Positions 15,054 through 22,870 of a stretch of 64,000 bases of DNA are shown piece by piece. The stretch spans positions 25,054 to 89,053 of the forward strand of contig NZ_JAHWGP010000035.1 in NCBI RefSeq assembly GCF_020873915.1, given 5' to 3'. The first letter of the stretch is position 1, and the number at the start of each line of letters is the position of its first letter. The DNA comes from Streptomyces sp. DH5. Lineage in GTDB: Bacteria > Actinomycetota > Actinomycetes > Streptomycetales > Streptomycetaceae. The notes under the pieces were generated by a model. That model ran no database searches. It was not told where the DNA came from and was given only the letters and a program-made list of their open reading frames with translations. A program made the translations under genes and the position numbers.

Positions 15054-15875
15054 TCAGGCTTCCTTGCGGCAGAGAACCTCTCCGTGCAGCACGCTGAACC
15101 AGCCGTCCTCCCGCGCGCCCCACGCCCGCCACGCCGCGGCCACCTCCCGCAGCTCCTCCCGGGTGGCGTGACCCCCTTCGACGGCCAGCCCGGCGTACGC
15201 CGACGCCACCGTGCGGTCCGCCCACAGGCCGCTCCACCAGGCTCGCTCCGGCGCGGTGGAGAAGGTCCAGGTGCCCGAACCCGCGGTGACGTCCGTGAAA
15301 CCCGCGGCGAGCGCCCAGGACTTCAGTCGCCGCCCGGCGTCCGGCTCGCCCCCGTTGGCCCGGGCCACCCGCCGGTACAGGTCCAGCCAGTCGTCCATGC
15401 CCGGCGACGGGGGGTACCAGGTCATCGCCGCGTAGTCCGAGTCCCGTACGGCGACCAGGCCGCCCGGCCTGGTCACCCGCCGCATCTCGCTCAGTGCCCG
15501 CACCGGGTCGCCCACGTGCTGCAGCACCTGGTGGGCGTGGACCACGCAGAAGGTGTCGTCCGGGAAGTCCAGCGCGTGCACGTCGCCCGCCGCGAAGTCG
15601 ACGTTGGCCAGCCCCCGCTCGCCGGCCGCCGCCCGGGCCCGCTCCAGGATCCCCGGTTCCCGGTCGAGGCCGGTGACGTGCCCGTCGGGGACGAGCGCCG
15701 CCAGGTCGGCGGTGATGGTGCCAGGCCCGCACCCGATGTCCAGGACCCGCATGTGCGGCCGCAGGGCCCCGAGGAGGTACGCCGCCGAGTTCTCGGCGGT
15801 CCGCCAGGTGTGCGACCGCAGCACCGACTCGTGGTGCCCGTGCGTGTAGACGGCGGTCTCCCGCGCTTCCGGCAT
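15054..15875 (-). CDS. SAM-dependent class I methyltransferase
   Basis: A 273-residue methyltransferase. Motif I is VLDIGCGPGTITADLA with the acidic residue of motif II in TGLDREPG, then VDFAAGDVHALDFPDD (motif III region) and VAVRDSDYAAMTW. The 'HQVLQHVGDPVRAL' stretch is typical of the UbiE/COQ5-like group acting on small molecules. Substrate unknown. The start at 15875 was preferred over 15935 because GGAAGGGG sits ahead of it and MPEARETAVYTHGHHESV opens many relatives. It diverges from the ABC-F gene. Confidence 0.87.
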   Translation of the reverse strand: MPEARETAVYTHGHHESVLRSHTWRTAENSAAYLLGALRPHMRVLDIGCGPGTITADLAALVPDGHVTGLDREPGILERARAAAGERGLANVDFAAGDVHALDFPDDTFCVVHAHQVLQHVGDPVRALSEMRRVTRPGGLVAVRDSDYAAMTWYPPSPGMDDWLDLYRRVARANGGEPDAGRRLKSWALAAGFTDVTAGSGTWTFSTAPERAWWSGLWADRTVASAYAGLAVEGGHATREELREVAAAWRAWGAREDGWFSVLHGEVLCRKEA

Positions 15876-16020
15876 GCCGAACCCACCCCTTCCGCTCTCG
15901 TAGGAGGGGTCCCACGGTACGTGCGATGGCCGCATGATGAGACCCGCGTGTCACATCATGGACGCGATCGCACCGAAACGCGTTTGCCACCCGCGCCGAC
16001 GACCCCGCACAATCCCCACC

Positions 16021-17640
16021 ATGGGCCATCTGGAAGCAGCACACCTGGAGTACTACCTCCCCGACGGGAGGGCCCTCCTGGGCGATGTGTCCTTCCGGGT
16101 CGGGGAAGGCGCGGTCATGGCCCTGGTGGGCCCCAACGGCGCGGGCAAGACGACCCTGCTGCGCCTCCTGGCCGGCGAACTCAAGCCGCACGGCGGATCG
16201 GTCACCGTCACCGGCGGCCTCGGTGTCATGCGCCAGTTCGTCGGCTCCGTACGGGACGAGACGACCGTGCGCGACCTGCTGGTGTCCGTGGCCACGCCCC
16301 GCGTCCGGGAGGCGGCCCGCACCGTCGACCGGGCCGAGCACGCCCTCCTCACCGTCGACGACGAGGCCGCCCAGCTCGCCTACGCGCAGGCACTGGCCGA
16401 CTGGGCCGAGGCCCGCGGCTACGAGGCGGAGACGCTGTGGGACATGTGCACCACGGCCGCCCTCGGCGTTCCCTACGACAAGGCGCAGTGGCGCGAGGTG
16501 CGCACCCTCTCCGGAGGCGAGCAGAAGCGCCTCGTCCTGGAGGCCCTGCTGCGCGGCACCGACCAGGTGCTGCTGCTCGACGAGCCCGACAACTACCTCG
16601 ACGTGCCCGGCAAGCGCTGGCTGGAGCAACGCCTGGAGGAGACCCGCAAGACCGTCCTGTTCGTCTCCCACGACCGCGAGCTCCTCTCCCGCGCCGCCCA
16701 GCGCATCGTCTCCCTCGAACCGGGCCCCGCCGGCGCCGACGCCTGGGTGCACGGCGGCGGTTTCGCCACCTACCACGACGCCCGCCGTGAACGCTTCGCC
16801 CGCTTCGAGGAGCTGCGCCGGCGCTGGGACGAGAAGCACGCCCAGCTCAAGAAGCTCGTACTGAACCTGCGCCAGGCCGCGGCGAACAGCCCCGACATGG
16901 CCTCCCGCTACCAGGCCGCCCAGACCCGGCTGCGCAAGTTCGAGGAGGTGGGCCCGCCGCCGGAGCCGCCGCGCGAGCAGAACATCACCATGCGTCTCAA
17001 GGGCGGCCGTACCGGAGTCCGCGCGCTCACCTGCGAGCGACTGGAACTCACCGGTCTGATGAAGCCGTTCGACCTGGAGGTGTTCTACGGGGAGCGGGTC
17101 GCCGTGCTCGGCTCCAACGGCTCCGGCAAGTCGCACTTCCTGCGGCTGCTCGCCGGCGACGACGTGGCCCACACCGGCGGCTGGCGCCTGGGGGCCCGCG
17201 TCGTCCCCGGCCACTTCGCGCAGACGCACGCCCACCCGGAGCTACGGGGCCGCACGCTCCTGGACATCCTGTGGAAGGAACACGCCCAGGACCGGGGCGC
17301 CGCCATGTCCCGGCTGCGCCGCTACGAGCTGACCGGCCAGGCCGAGCAGACCTTCGAACGGCTCTCCGGCGGCCAGCAGGCCCGGTTCCAGATCCTGCTG
17401 CTGGAACTCCAGGGGGTCACCGCCCTGCTGCTCGACGAGCCGACGGACAACCTCGACCTGGAGTCCGCGGAGGCGCTGCAGGAGGGACTGGAGGCGTTCG
17501 AGGGCACGGTCCTCGCCGTCACCCACGACCGTTGGTTCGCCCGTTCCTTCGACCGCTACCTGGTCTTCGGCGCCGACGGCCACGTCCGGGAGACCCCCCA
17601 ACCGGTCTGGGACGAACGCCGCGTCGAACGAGCCCGCTGA
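16021..17640 (+). CDS. ABC-F family ATPase (two NBDs, no membrane domain)
   Basis: A 539-residue soluble protein with two ABC ATPase domains. NBD1 has Walker A GPNGAGKTT near residue 37 and signature LSGGEQKR with LLDEPDNYLD; NBD2 has GSNGSGKSH near 364, LSGGQQAR and LLDEPTDNLDLES. The linker between them (helical, Gln/Lys/Arg-rich, about 270-320) is the ABC-F hallmark. ABC-F proteins bind the ribosomal E site and help stalled ribosomes or protect them from antibiotics. NBD1 DEPDNYLD and NBD2 GKSH are mild departures from DEPTNHLD and GKST. No antibiotic cluster is adjacent, so a resistance role is only possible. Confidence 0.9.
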   Translation: MGHLEAAHLEYYLPDGRALLGDVSFRVGEGAVMALVGPNGAGKTTLLRLLAGELKPHGGSVTVTGGLGVMRQFVGSVRDETTVRDLLVSVATPRVREAARTVDRAEHALLTVDDEAAQLAYAQALADWAEARGYEAETLWDMCTTAALGVPYDKAQWREVRTLSGGEQKRLVLEALLRGTDQVLLLDEPDNYLDVPGKRWLEQRLEETRKTVLFVSHDRELLSRAAQRIVSLEPGPAGADAWVHGGGFATYHDARRERFARFEELRRRWDEKHAQLKKLVLNLRQAAANSPDMASRYQAAQTRLRKFEEVGPPPEPPREQNITMRLKGGRTGVRALTCERLELTGLMKPFDLEVFYGERVAVLGSNGSGKSHFLRLLAGDDVAHTGGWRLGARVVPGHFAQTHAHPELRGRTLLDILWKEHAQDRGAAMSRLRRYELTGQAEQTFERLSGGQQARFQILLLELQGVTALLLDEPTDNLDLESAEALQEGLEAFEGTVLAVTHDRWFARSFDRYLVFGADGHVRETPQPVWDERRVERAR

Positions 17641-17702
17641 GCCCCACCCCGAAGGGGCGCGGGGAACCGCGCGGACGGGGGCCTGGGGGCAGAGCCCCCA
17701 GG
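17641..17702. repeat. Streptomyces-type intergenic repeat with hairpin
   Basis: GAAGGGGCGCGGGGAAC followed by CGCGCGG resembles a short element seen in many Streptomyces intergenic regions. It leads into a perfect dyad CCTGGGGGC-AGA-GCCCCCAGG at 17682-17702. Lying between two convergent genes, it probably terminates both. Confidence 0.6.
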
Positions 17703-17751
17703 GACGGGAAGGGAAGGGGCGGCGGGGGCGAGGAAACGCTGCCCCCGCCCC

Positions 17752-18858
17752 CTACCAGCGCAGCAACGCCCCCAGTCCACCCACCGGCGCGTCCTCCTGC
17801 GGCCCCGCCGCATCCACCGCCAGCGCGGGCGCCCCCGTCGCGACCGCCGACCGGATCAGCGCGTCGTCCGCCCGCGCCGCCCACGAGTTCTGCTCGCCCA
17901 GCACCTTCAGGTCCGTCCGCCGCACCGCGAGCTGGTCCGGGTCCTCCCCGATCCACACCTCCCGGTGCGCGTCCGGCCCGTCCGACCGGACCAGCAACTC
18001 GCCGATCCGGTGCTCCCGCGCCGCCTCGACCAGCGCCGGCACGCCCTCCACGGCACCCGCGCGACCCTCGTCGTCCGAGCCGCGGGCGGCGAGGAACCGC
18101 TCCAGCTCCCCGGCGGCGCGCGCGTGGACGTGCTCCGCGCGGATCCGCTCCACGTCCCCGTCGAGCAGCCTGCTGCCCGCACCGTGCGGCGCCTCGGCCA
18201 CCAGGGCGTCCAGTCGCTGCGGCAGCCGCTCGCGCACGGCCCGCCGCTCACGGTCGTCACCGACGAGGATCAGCAGGTCCGCACCGGTCTCCTCCTGGCA
18301 GACGGCGAGCGCGTCGGCGATCTCCGCGGCGTTGTGCTCCCAGGTGTTCTCGACCCGCAGCTGGAAGTGCCGCTCCGACCAGTCGACGGAAGCGGTCCGG
18401 TGCAGCGGCCACTGGCGACCGGTGACACCGCCCGCGTCGTCCCGGCCCAGGGCGCTGCGCAGTTCGAAGTCCGCGCCCCTGCGGTCCACGTAGGCGATCA
18501 CGCACACGGGGTCCTCGCCGGCCAGGTCCAGCAGCGGCGCCACCCGCGGCAGCGGCGCCCACTCGGCCCAGTCGCGCTGCGGGGACCGGGCCAGCGGCGG
18601 GTCGAGCACCACCTCGCCGTCCCGGGCGAACAGGGCGCGGCCGTGCGGTTCGGCGGAGTGCCGCAGTTCCTCGATCGCGCCGCGCACCGCCTGGCAGGTC
18701 GCCTCGTCGGCGCCCCGCTCGGCGAGTTCCCGTGCCATCGCCTGCGCGGTCAGCTGCCGCTCGTGGGGCGTGTTCTCCGTGGGCCGGGACGTGTCGACGT
18801 ACACGGAGGCCCAGGGGCCGGGACGTTCGTAGAGTGGATGCAGGAATGCGAGTTCCAT
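17752..18858 (-). CDS. Vms1/Ankzf1-like (bacterial eRF1-fold, Rv2629-type) protein
   Basis: A 368-residue protein resembling the actinobacterial baeRF/Rv2629 family, related to the eRF1/Vms1 fold. Recognisable parts are SVYVDTSRPTENTPHERQLT near the start, the middle strand VCVIAYVDRRGADF, WSERHFQLRVENTWEHNAAE, LLILVGDDRERRAV (about 210-225) and the C-terminal release-factor-like helices. Relatives have been linked to peptidyl-tRNA release or ribosome hibernation under stress; which applies here is unknown. ATG at 18858 follows GGGAGGGAG. A SigB-like promoter is present upstream, facing this gene. Confidence 0.78.
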   Translation of the reverse strand: MELAFLHPLYERPGPWASVYVDTSRPTENTPHERQLTAQAMARELAERGADEATCQAVRGAIEELRHSAEPHGRALFARDGEVVLDPPLARSPQRDWAEWAPLPRVAPLLDLAGEDPVCVIAYVDRRGADFELRSALGRDDAGGVTGRQWPLHRTASVDWSERHFQLRVENTWEHNAAEIADALAVCQEETGADLLILVGDDRERRAVRERLPQRLDALVAEAPHGAGSRLLDGDVERIRAEHVHARAAGELERFLAARGSDDEGRAGAVEGVPALVEAAREHRIGELLVRSDGPDAHREVWIGEDPDQLAVRRTDLKVLGEQNSWAARADDALIRSAVATGAPALAVDAAGPQEDAPVGGLGALLRW

Positions 18859-18905
18859 GAGCTCCCTCCCGGTAGCCGTTCGGGTTGTGCCTGTGCCGCG
18901 GGCGG

Positions 18906-18930
18906 GTACCCGGAGCCCGTGAACGCACAC
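18906..18930 (-). promoter_or_regulatory. Candidate SigB-type promoter of the Vms1/eRF1-like gene
   Basis: On the minus strand GTGT (18930-18927), 15 bases, GGGTAC (18911-18906). The -10 is again part of a GGGTACCC palindrome (18904-18911), so the divergent DUF6158 gene also faces a GGGTAC, but with GGTT at 17 bases, outside the consensus spacing. Confidence 0.45.
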
Positions 18931-18948
18931 GACGAGCGGGGCACCACG

Positions 18949-19206
18949 ATGACCGGAGTCGAGCCGAACCGCCTGGACGACCAGCAGCTCATGAAGGAAC
19001 TGGAGACCATCCACCGCACGCGCCACGACACGCTGCTGTACGGCTCCAACGGCGCACTGCGCGCCCACAACGAGCGGATGGCGCAACTGGAGGGCGAGTA
19101 CCTGCGCCGCAATCCGCGCCGACCGGTGGCCGCGGGCCGCACCCGTGAGGGAGCCCGCGAACGTAACCCCGCGGACACCACGACTCCCGCGGCCCCGGGC
19201 ACCTGA
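18949..19206 (+). CDS. DUF6158-type small conserved protein
   Basis: An 85-residue polar protein: LDDQQLMKELETIHRTRHDT, LLYGSNGALRAHNERMAQLE and GEYLRRNPRR. This matches a short Streptomyces family of unknown function that often lies near stress genes. The first half is predicted helical; no membrane or catalytic motif is visible. ATG at 18949 is preferred; an in-frame GTG at 18919 would add ten residues. Confidence 0.72.
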   Translation: MTGVEPNRLDDQQLMKELETIHRTRHDTLLYGSNGALRAHNERMAQLEGEYLRRNPRRPVAAGRTREGARERNPADTTTPAAPGT

Positions 19207-19306
19207 CCGCCACCACCACCGCGGCGACCTGCCGTCCCCGGGACGTGCCACCGGGGCCCGCGCGAGCGCGGGCCCCGGTGCGGTGTGCGCGGCGGGCGTC
19301 AGTCCC

Positions 19307-19849
19307 TCAGGCCGCTTCCGCCCCGAACACCTCCAGGTACGTCTGGCAGAACGCCTTCAGATCGTCCGGCTTGCGGCTGGTGACCAGCTTGTTCGGACCG
19401 TGGTCGCAGACCTTCACCTGCTCGTCGACCCAGGTCCCGCCCGCGTTGCGGATGTCCGTTCGCAGGCTCGGCCAGCTCGTCAGTTCCCGGCCCCGTACGA
19501 CGTCGGCCTCCACGAGGGTCCAGGGGGCGTGGCAGATCGCGGCGACCGGGCGGCCCTGCTCGAAGAAGTCCCGCACGAACGAGACGGCCTTCTCGTCCAT
19601 GCGCAGGAAGTCCGGGTTGGCCACCCCGCCCGGCAGGACGAGCCCGCCGAAGGAGTCCGCCGACGTCTCACCGACGACCTCCTGCACGGGGAAGGTGTCC
19701 GCCTTGTCGAGGTGGTTGAACGCCTGGATCTTTCCCTGCTCCGTGGACACGAGCACGGCTTCGTGGCCGGCATCCACGGCGGCCTGCCACGGCTCGGTCA
19801 ACTCCACCTGCTCGACGCCCTCGGGTGCGGTCAGGAATGCGATGCGCAT
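19307..19849 (-). CDS. DJ-1/PfpI family protein (class I amidotransferase-like)
   Basis: A 180-residue member of the PfpI/YhbO group. The nucleophile elbow AAICHAPW has Cys106-His107, an upstream Glu lies in the N-terminal region, and GGLVLPGGVANPD (about 68-80) shapes the pocket. These proteins act as deglycase/chaperone or cysteine-peptidase-like enzymes in stress protection; the exact activity is disputed for the family. ATG at 19849. It is separate from the DUF2795 gene, with a repeat patch between them. Confidence 0.9.
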   Translation of the reverse strand: MRIAFLTAPEGVEQVELTEPWQAAVDAGHEAVLVSTEQGKIQAFNHLDKADTFPVQEVVGETSADSFGGLVLPGGVANPDFLRMDEKAVSFVRDFFEQGRPVAAICHAPWTLVEADVVRGRELTSWPSLRTDIRNAGGTWVDEQVKVCDHGPNKLVTSRKPDDLKAFCQTYLEVFGAEAA

Positions 19850-19941
19850 GATGGTTCCTACGTCCCTTCGTCAGTCTTCTGCGGCTGTCGTACGCCGCTC
19901 TCGCCCGCCGGCCCGGCCAGGTGCGGGCCGCCGCCGGCAGC

Positions 19942-20029
19942 CGGAGCCCGGGCAGGCGGTCTCCGTCTCCCGGAGCCCGGGCAGGCGGTCTCCGTCTCCC
20001 GGAGCCCGGGTCAGGAGCTCTCCGTCTCC
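19942..20029. repeat. Three tandem 29-30-bp repeats reaching into the DUF2795 gene end
   Basis: Two identical 29-bp units (19942-19970, 19971-19999) start CGGAGCCCGGG and end CTCCGTCTCC. A third 30-bp unit (20000-20029) differs in the middle and includes the stop codon and last five codons of the DUF2795 gene. The copies may therefore be duplications of that gene's 3' end. Confidence 0.9.
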
Positions 20030-20403
20030 CGGCTCCGGGTCAGCGCCTCCGCCAGCTCCTGGACGCTGCCGTAGCGGTCCTGGCGCGGCAGCCGCTCCAG
20101 CGCCTCGATGAGCGTGTCGGGCGCGTGCCGCCGGTCCAGCGCGCGCATCAGCTCGCGCGGGCCCGCGGGGAACGCCCCACGGCTGAGGATCCGGGCCAGT
20201 TCCAGCCGCACCGACTCCAGTGACGTCGGGCCTCGGCCGGGTGTCACCGGGCCGTACGCGACCGCGGGGTCGTCGTCGGCGAACGGCTCCGGGTCGTGCC
20301 ACTCCTCGGTCCGGGTGGGATGCCCGGACCTGAGCAGCCCCTGCAGTTCGTGCTTCATCTCGTCGTCACGGTGGACGCTGAGCCGGTCACTGCCTCGCTG
20401 CAT
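20011..20403 (-). CDS. DUF2795 domain protein
   Basis: A 130-residue protein. The N-terminal half is polar (MQRGSDRLSVHRDDEMKHEL), the C-terminal half matches DUF2795: ARILSRGAFPAGPRELMRAL then LIEALERLPRQDRYGSVQELA, a small helical domain of unknown function found in actinobacteria. GGAGGGAG precedes the ATG at 20403. A SigB-like promoter lies 35 bases upstream. Confidence 0.8.
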   Translation of the reverse strand: MQRGSDRLSVHRDDEMKHELQGLLRSGHPTRTEEWHDPEPFADDDPAVAYGPVTPGRGPTSLESVRLELARILSRGAFPAGPRELMRALDRRHAPDTLIEALERLPRQDRYGSVQELAEALTRSRETESS

Positions 20404-20437
20404 GTCTCCCTCCAGATCCTTCGGGGGTGCGCACCGC

Positions 20438-20462
20438 GTACCCGGGCAGCGGAGGCCGACAC
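20438..20462 (-). promoter_or_regulatory. Candidate SigB-type promoter of the DUF2795 gene
   Basis: On the minus strand GTGT (20462-20459), 15 bases, GGGTAC (20443-20438), identical in -35, spacing and -10 to the motif ahead of the Vms1/eRF1-like gene. Expected transcript start is near 20431, giving a 28-base leader that holds the ribosome site. Confidence 0.5.
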
Positions 20463-20562
20463 AGGGATCGGACCGTGGATCGGCACGGCCCGGGTTTGCC
20501 CCCGGGAGACCGGGAGACCCGGCAGGACACGCCCCCCACGAGCCTCCTGGAAAGGCCCGGCC

Positions 20563-20703
20563 ATGGCGGTGCTCGCCCTGCTCATCCCTTCCTTCATGCT
20601 CGGCGTGGTCCTGATGCTGGGCCGTTACGAAGACCTCCTGCTGCCGCCCGTGCAGCCACCCGAGGAACCCTCGGAACCCGGACTCGGACGTTTGGGGCCC
20701 TGA
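20563..20703 (+). CDS. Possible small single-pass membrane protein
   Basis: A 46-residue frame: MAVLALLIPSFMLGVVLMLG is a clear transmembrane segment, followed by RYEDLLLPPVQPPEEPSEPG, an acidic Pro-rich tail. GGAAAGG lies ahead of the ATG at moderate spacing. Short proteins of this design occur in other Streptomyces, but I cannot confirm conservation. It precedes the sigma factor gene by 150 bases. Confidence 0.5.
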   Translation: MAVLALLIPSFMLGVVLMLGRYEDLLLPPVQPPEEPSEPGLGRLGP

Positions 20704-20853
20704 AGCGGGGGCACGCGCACGTGAAGTGCTTCGGACAGGAGGCACCCCGTGGCAGCGGCACCCGGCCGCCCCCGGGTGTACCTGTCCTCTCTCCTCGGTC
20801 GGTGCACCCGCCACGGTGACATCCCGAGCACTTCCGAGGGAGTTGCACCGCAG

Positions 20854-21651
20854 ATGCCCACCCGAGCAACCGCGAAGCACCACCCGCACGATGACGCCCC
20901 CGACACCGCGGCCGCCTTCCGCAGACTCGCCGGACTGCCCGGCGGAGCGGAGCGCGACGCCCTCCGGGAGGAGATCGTCGAGGCGTGGCTGCCCATGGCC
21001 GACCGCCTCGCCGGACGGTTCCGCAGCCGCGGTGAGAGCTACGACGATCTGCGCCAGGTCGCCGCGCTGGGTCTGGTCAAGGCCGTCGACCGCTACGACC
21101 CCGCCCTCGGCAACGCCTTCGAGAGCTACGCCGTGCCGACCATCACCGGCGAGATCAAGCGGCACTTCCGCGACCACATGTGGACGCTGCACGTGCCGCG
21201 GCGGGTCCAGGACCTGCGCAACCGGGTCCGCAGCGCTTCCCAGGACCTCTCCCAGACCTCCGGACGCACCCCGACCGTGTCCCAGATCGCCGAACACGCC
21301 GGGCTCAGCGAGGAGGAGGTGCGCGCCGGGCAGGAAGCCCTGGAAAGCTTCAGCGCGCTGTCCCTGGACGCCGTGCTGCCCGGGAGCGACGACGGCTTCT
21401 CGCTGGGCGACGCCCTCGGCGCGCCCGACCCGGCGCTGGACACCGTGGTCGACCGCGAGGCGGTCAAGGACCGGCTGGCCGCGCTCCCGGAGCGGGAGCG
21501 GGCCATCCTCTACATGCGGTTCTTCGACGACATGACCCAGAGCGGCATCGCCGAGGAGCTGGGCATCTCGCAGATGCACGTCTCCCGGCTGATCAGCCGG
21601 AGCTGCGGCCGGGTACGGGAGCAGGTCATGAGCGACGCCGCCGGGGGCTGA
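20854..21651 (+). CDS. sigK: SigB/F/G-family RNA polymerase sigma factor
   Basis: A stress-type sigma factor. Region 2 shows LPMADRLAGRFRSRGESYDD, LRQVAALGLVKAVDRYDPAL and FESYAVPTITGEIKRHFRDH; region 3 LHVPRRVQDLRNRV; region 4 has ERERAILYMRFFDDMTQSGI then EELGISQMHVSRLISRS as the -35-recognition helix-turn-helix. The position beyond the second gas-vesicle cluster matches my memory of S. coelicolor SigK, which is reported to repress differentiation; treat the symbol as recall. ATG at 20854 gives about 265 residues. A GTG at 20749 with a perfect AGGAGG six bases ahead would add 35 residues of weaker codon bias and cannot be excluded. No anti-sigma gene is adjacent. Confidence 0.85.
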   Translation: MPTRATAKHHPHDDAPDTAAAFRRLAGLPGGAERDALREEIVEAWLPMADRLAGRFRSRGESYDDLRQVAALGLVKAVDRYDPALGNAFESYAVPTITGEIKRHFRDHMWTLHVPRRVQDLRNRVRSASQDLSQTSGRTPTVSQIAEHAGLSEEEVRAGQEALESFSALSLDAVLPGSDDGFSLGDALGAPDPALDTVVDREAVKDRLAALPERERAILYMRFFDDMTQSGIAEELGISQMHVSRLISRSCGRVREQVMSDAAGG

Positions 21652-21660
21652 CACGACCTT

Positions 21661-21696
21661 CACCCGACCGGGTGTGCGGGTCCCGCCAATGGCGGG
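21661..21696 (+). terminator. Two short hairpins after the sigma factor gene
   Basis: CACCCG-AC-CGGGTG (21661-21674) and CCCGCC-AAT-GGCGGG (21682-21696) follow the stop at 21651 closely. Neither has a T-tract. Confidence 0.5.
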
Positions 21697-21788
21697 CGGC
21701 GGCGCGCGGCGCGGCGGCGGGCGGGCTGTGATGGCTGTGGGGCGACCGATCGCCGTGGCCCCGCCCGCCGCTCGAAGGAGCCCGCACC

Positions 21789-22715
21789 ATGCGCCGCACC
21801 GCCCGCGCCCTGTCCCTCGCCGCCGTCGCCGGCACCGTCCTCGGCGCGCTCGCACCGGTCGCGGCCGCGGGCACGGCCCCGGGCAGCGGAGCGTCACGGG
21901 CGACGGCCTCGACCTCCCCTTCCCCCTGCCCGAAGCCCGGAGGCGCTCACGCGTGGGAGGAGTATGCGCCCAGGAGCACCGAGCCGGACGCCGACGGGCC
22001 GGAGGCGCTGGGGGACGGTCCGGAAGGCCTGGAGCCGGGAAGTCCCGGAGAACCCGGCGAAGAGACCCTCGAGGAACCGGAGACGCTCCTCCCGGACGCC
22101 ACCGCCCCGGACGCGTTCCTTCCGGACGCCGACCCCGAGGGCACCGCCCCGGACGCGCTCCTTCCGGACACCGACCGCAAGGGCACCGCCCCGGACGCGT
22201 TTCTTCCGGACGCCGACCCCGAGGGCACCGCCCCGGACGCGCTCTTCCCGGACGCCGACCCCGAGGACGCCGACCCCGAGGGCACCGCCCCGGACGCGCT
22301 CCTCCCGGACACCGACCCCGGGGACGCCGACCCCCAGGGCGCCGGCGTCCCCGCCCCGCCCGGCACCGATGCGGCCGCCGGACCGCAGGCCACGGATCGC
22401 CGGGCCGCAGCCGTCAGGCCCGCCGCGCCGCGAACCGCCGGACCCGCGCCGGTGGCACCCCGGCCCCCGGTCTCCAAGCCGGCCCGGCCCGAGCCGGTGC
22501 AGCCCGGACCCACCCCCTCCCGGAGCCCTCACTGCGCCCCCACACCCTCCCGGCACCCCACACCCCCCGCGCACCACGGGGTCGACGCCGGCGCGGGCGG
22601 CGCGTTCACCGACTCGGTGCCCGCCCTCGCCGCCGGCGGCCTGCTCATCGCGGGCGCGTTCGGCGCCGCCGCCCACCGCGTGTATCGGGACCGGTCCTCC
22701 CGCCCGGACGCCTGA
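21789..22715 (+). CDS. Secreted or membrane-anchored acidic repeat protein
   Basis: A 308-residue protein not assigned to a known family. Residues 1-28 are a Sec signal peptide (RRTARALSLAAVAGTVLGAL, APVAAAG cleavage area). Residues 50-180 are acidic and include five 14-residue TAPDA(F/L)LPD(A/T)DPEG units. A Pro/Ala-rich spacer follows, and about 283-300 is a hydrophobic helix (ALAAGGLLIAGAFGAAAHRV) with a short basic end, which could hold it in the membrane with the acidic part outside. There is no LPxTG sorting motif. GAAGGAG precedes the ATG. A stalk or wall-spanning role is a guess from composition. Confidence 0.75.
   Translation: MRRTARALSLAAVAGTVLGALAPVAAAGTAPGSGASRATASTSPSPCPKPGGAHAWEEYAPRSTEPDADGPEALGDGPEGLEPGSPGEPGEETLEEPETLLPDATAPDAFLPDADPEGTAPDALLPDTDRKGTAPDAFLPDADPEGTAPDALFPDADPEDADPEGTAPDALLPDTDPGDADPQGAGVPAPPGTDAAAGPQATDRRAAAVRPAAPRTAGPAPVAPRPPVSKPARPEPVQPGPTPSRSPHCAPTPSRHPTPPAHHGVDAGAGGAFTDSVPALAAGGLLIAGAFGAAAHRVYRDRSSRPDA
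22101..22325 (+). repeat. Five 42-bp in-frame repeats in the acidic protein gene
   Basis: Units start at 22101, 22143, 22185, 22227 and 22284; a 15-base ADPEG insertion separates the fourth and fifth. Each encodes a 14-residue Asp/Pro-rich unit. Units 1 and 3 are identical in protein sequence, as expected from duplication of a two-unit block. Confidence 0.9.
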
Positions 22716-22870
22716 CGTCCCTCGCCCCTCCCCGTCCGCGCCGGCAGCGCACCACACGCCACGGGTCGGCACTCATGGCACACGGCACGCGGGGTACTGG
22801 CTCGCCGAGGGCGGCACGAGCGGGCGCCGGGGCACGGCGCCCGGACACCAGGGACTGCGCGGAGGTAGGC

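Noticed and set aside
15016-17235. 739-codon minus-strand frame across the methyltransferase and ABC-F genes
   Set aside because: The ABC-F and methyltransferase motifs are on other frames; this one has none.
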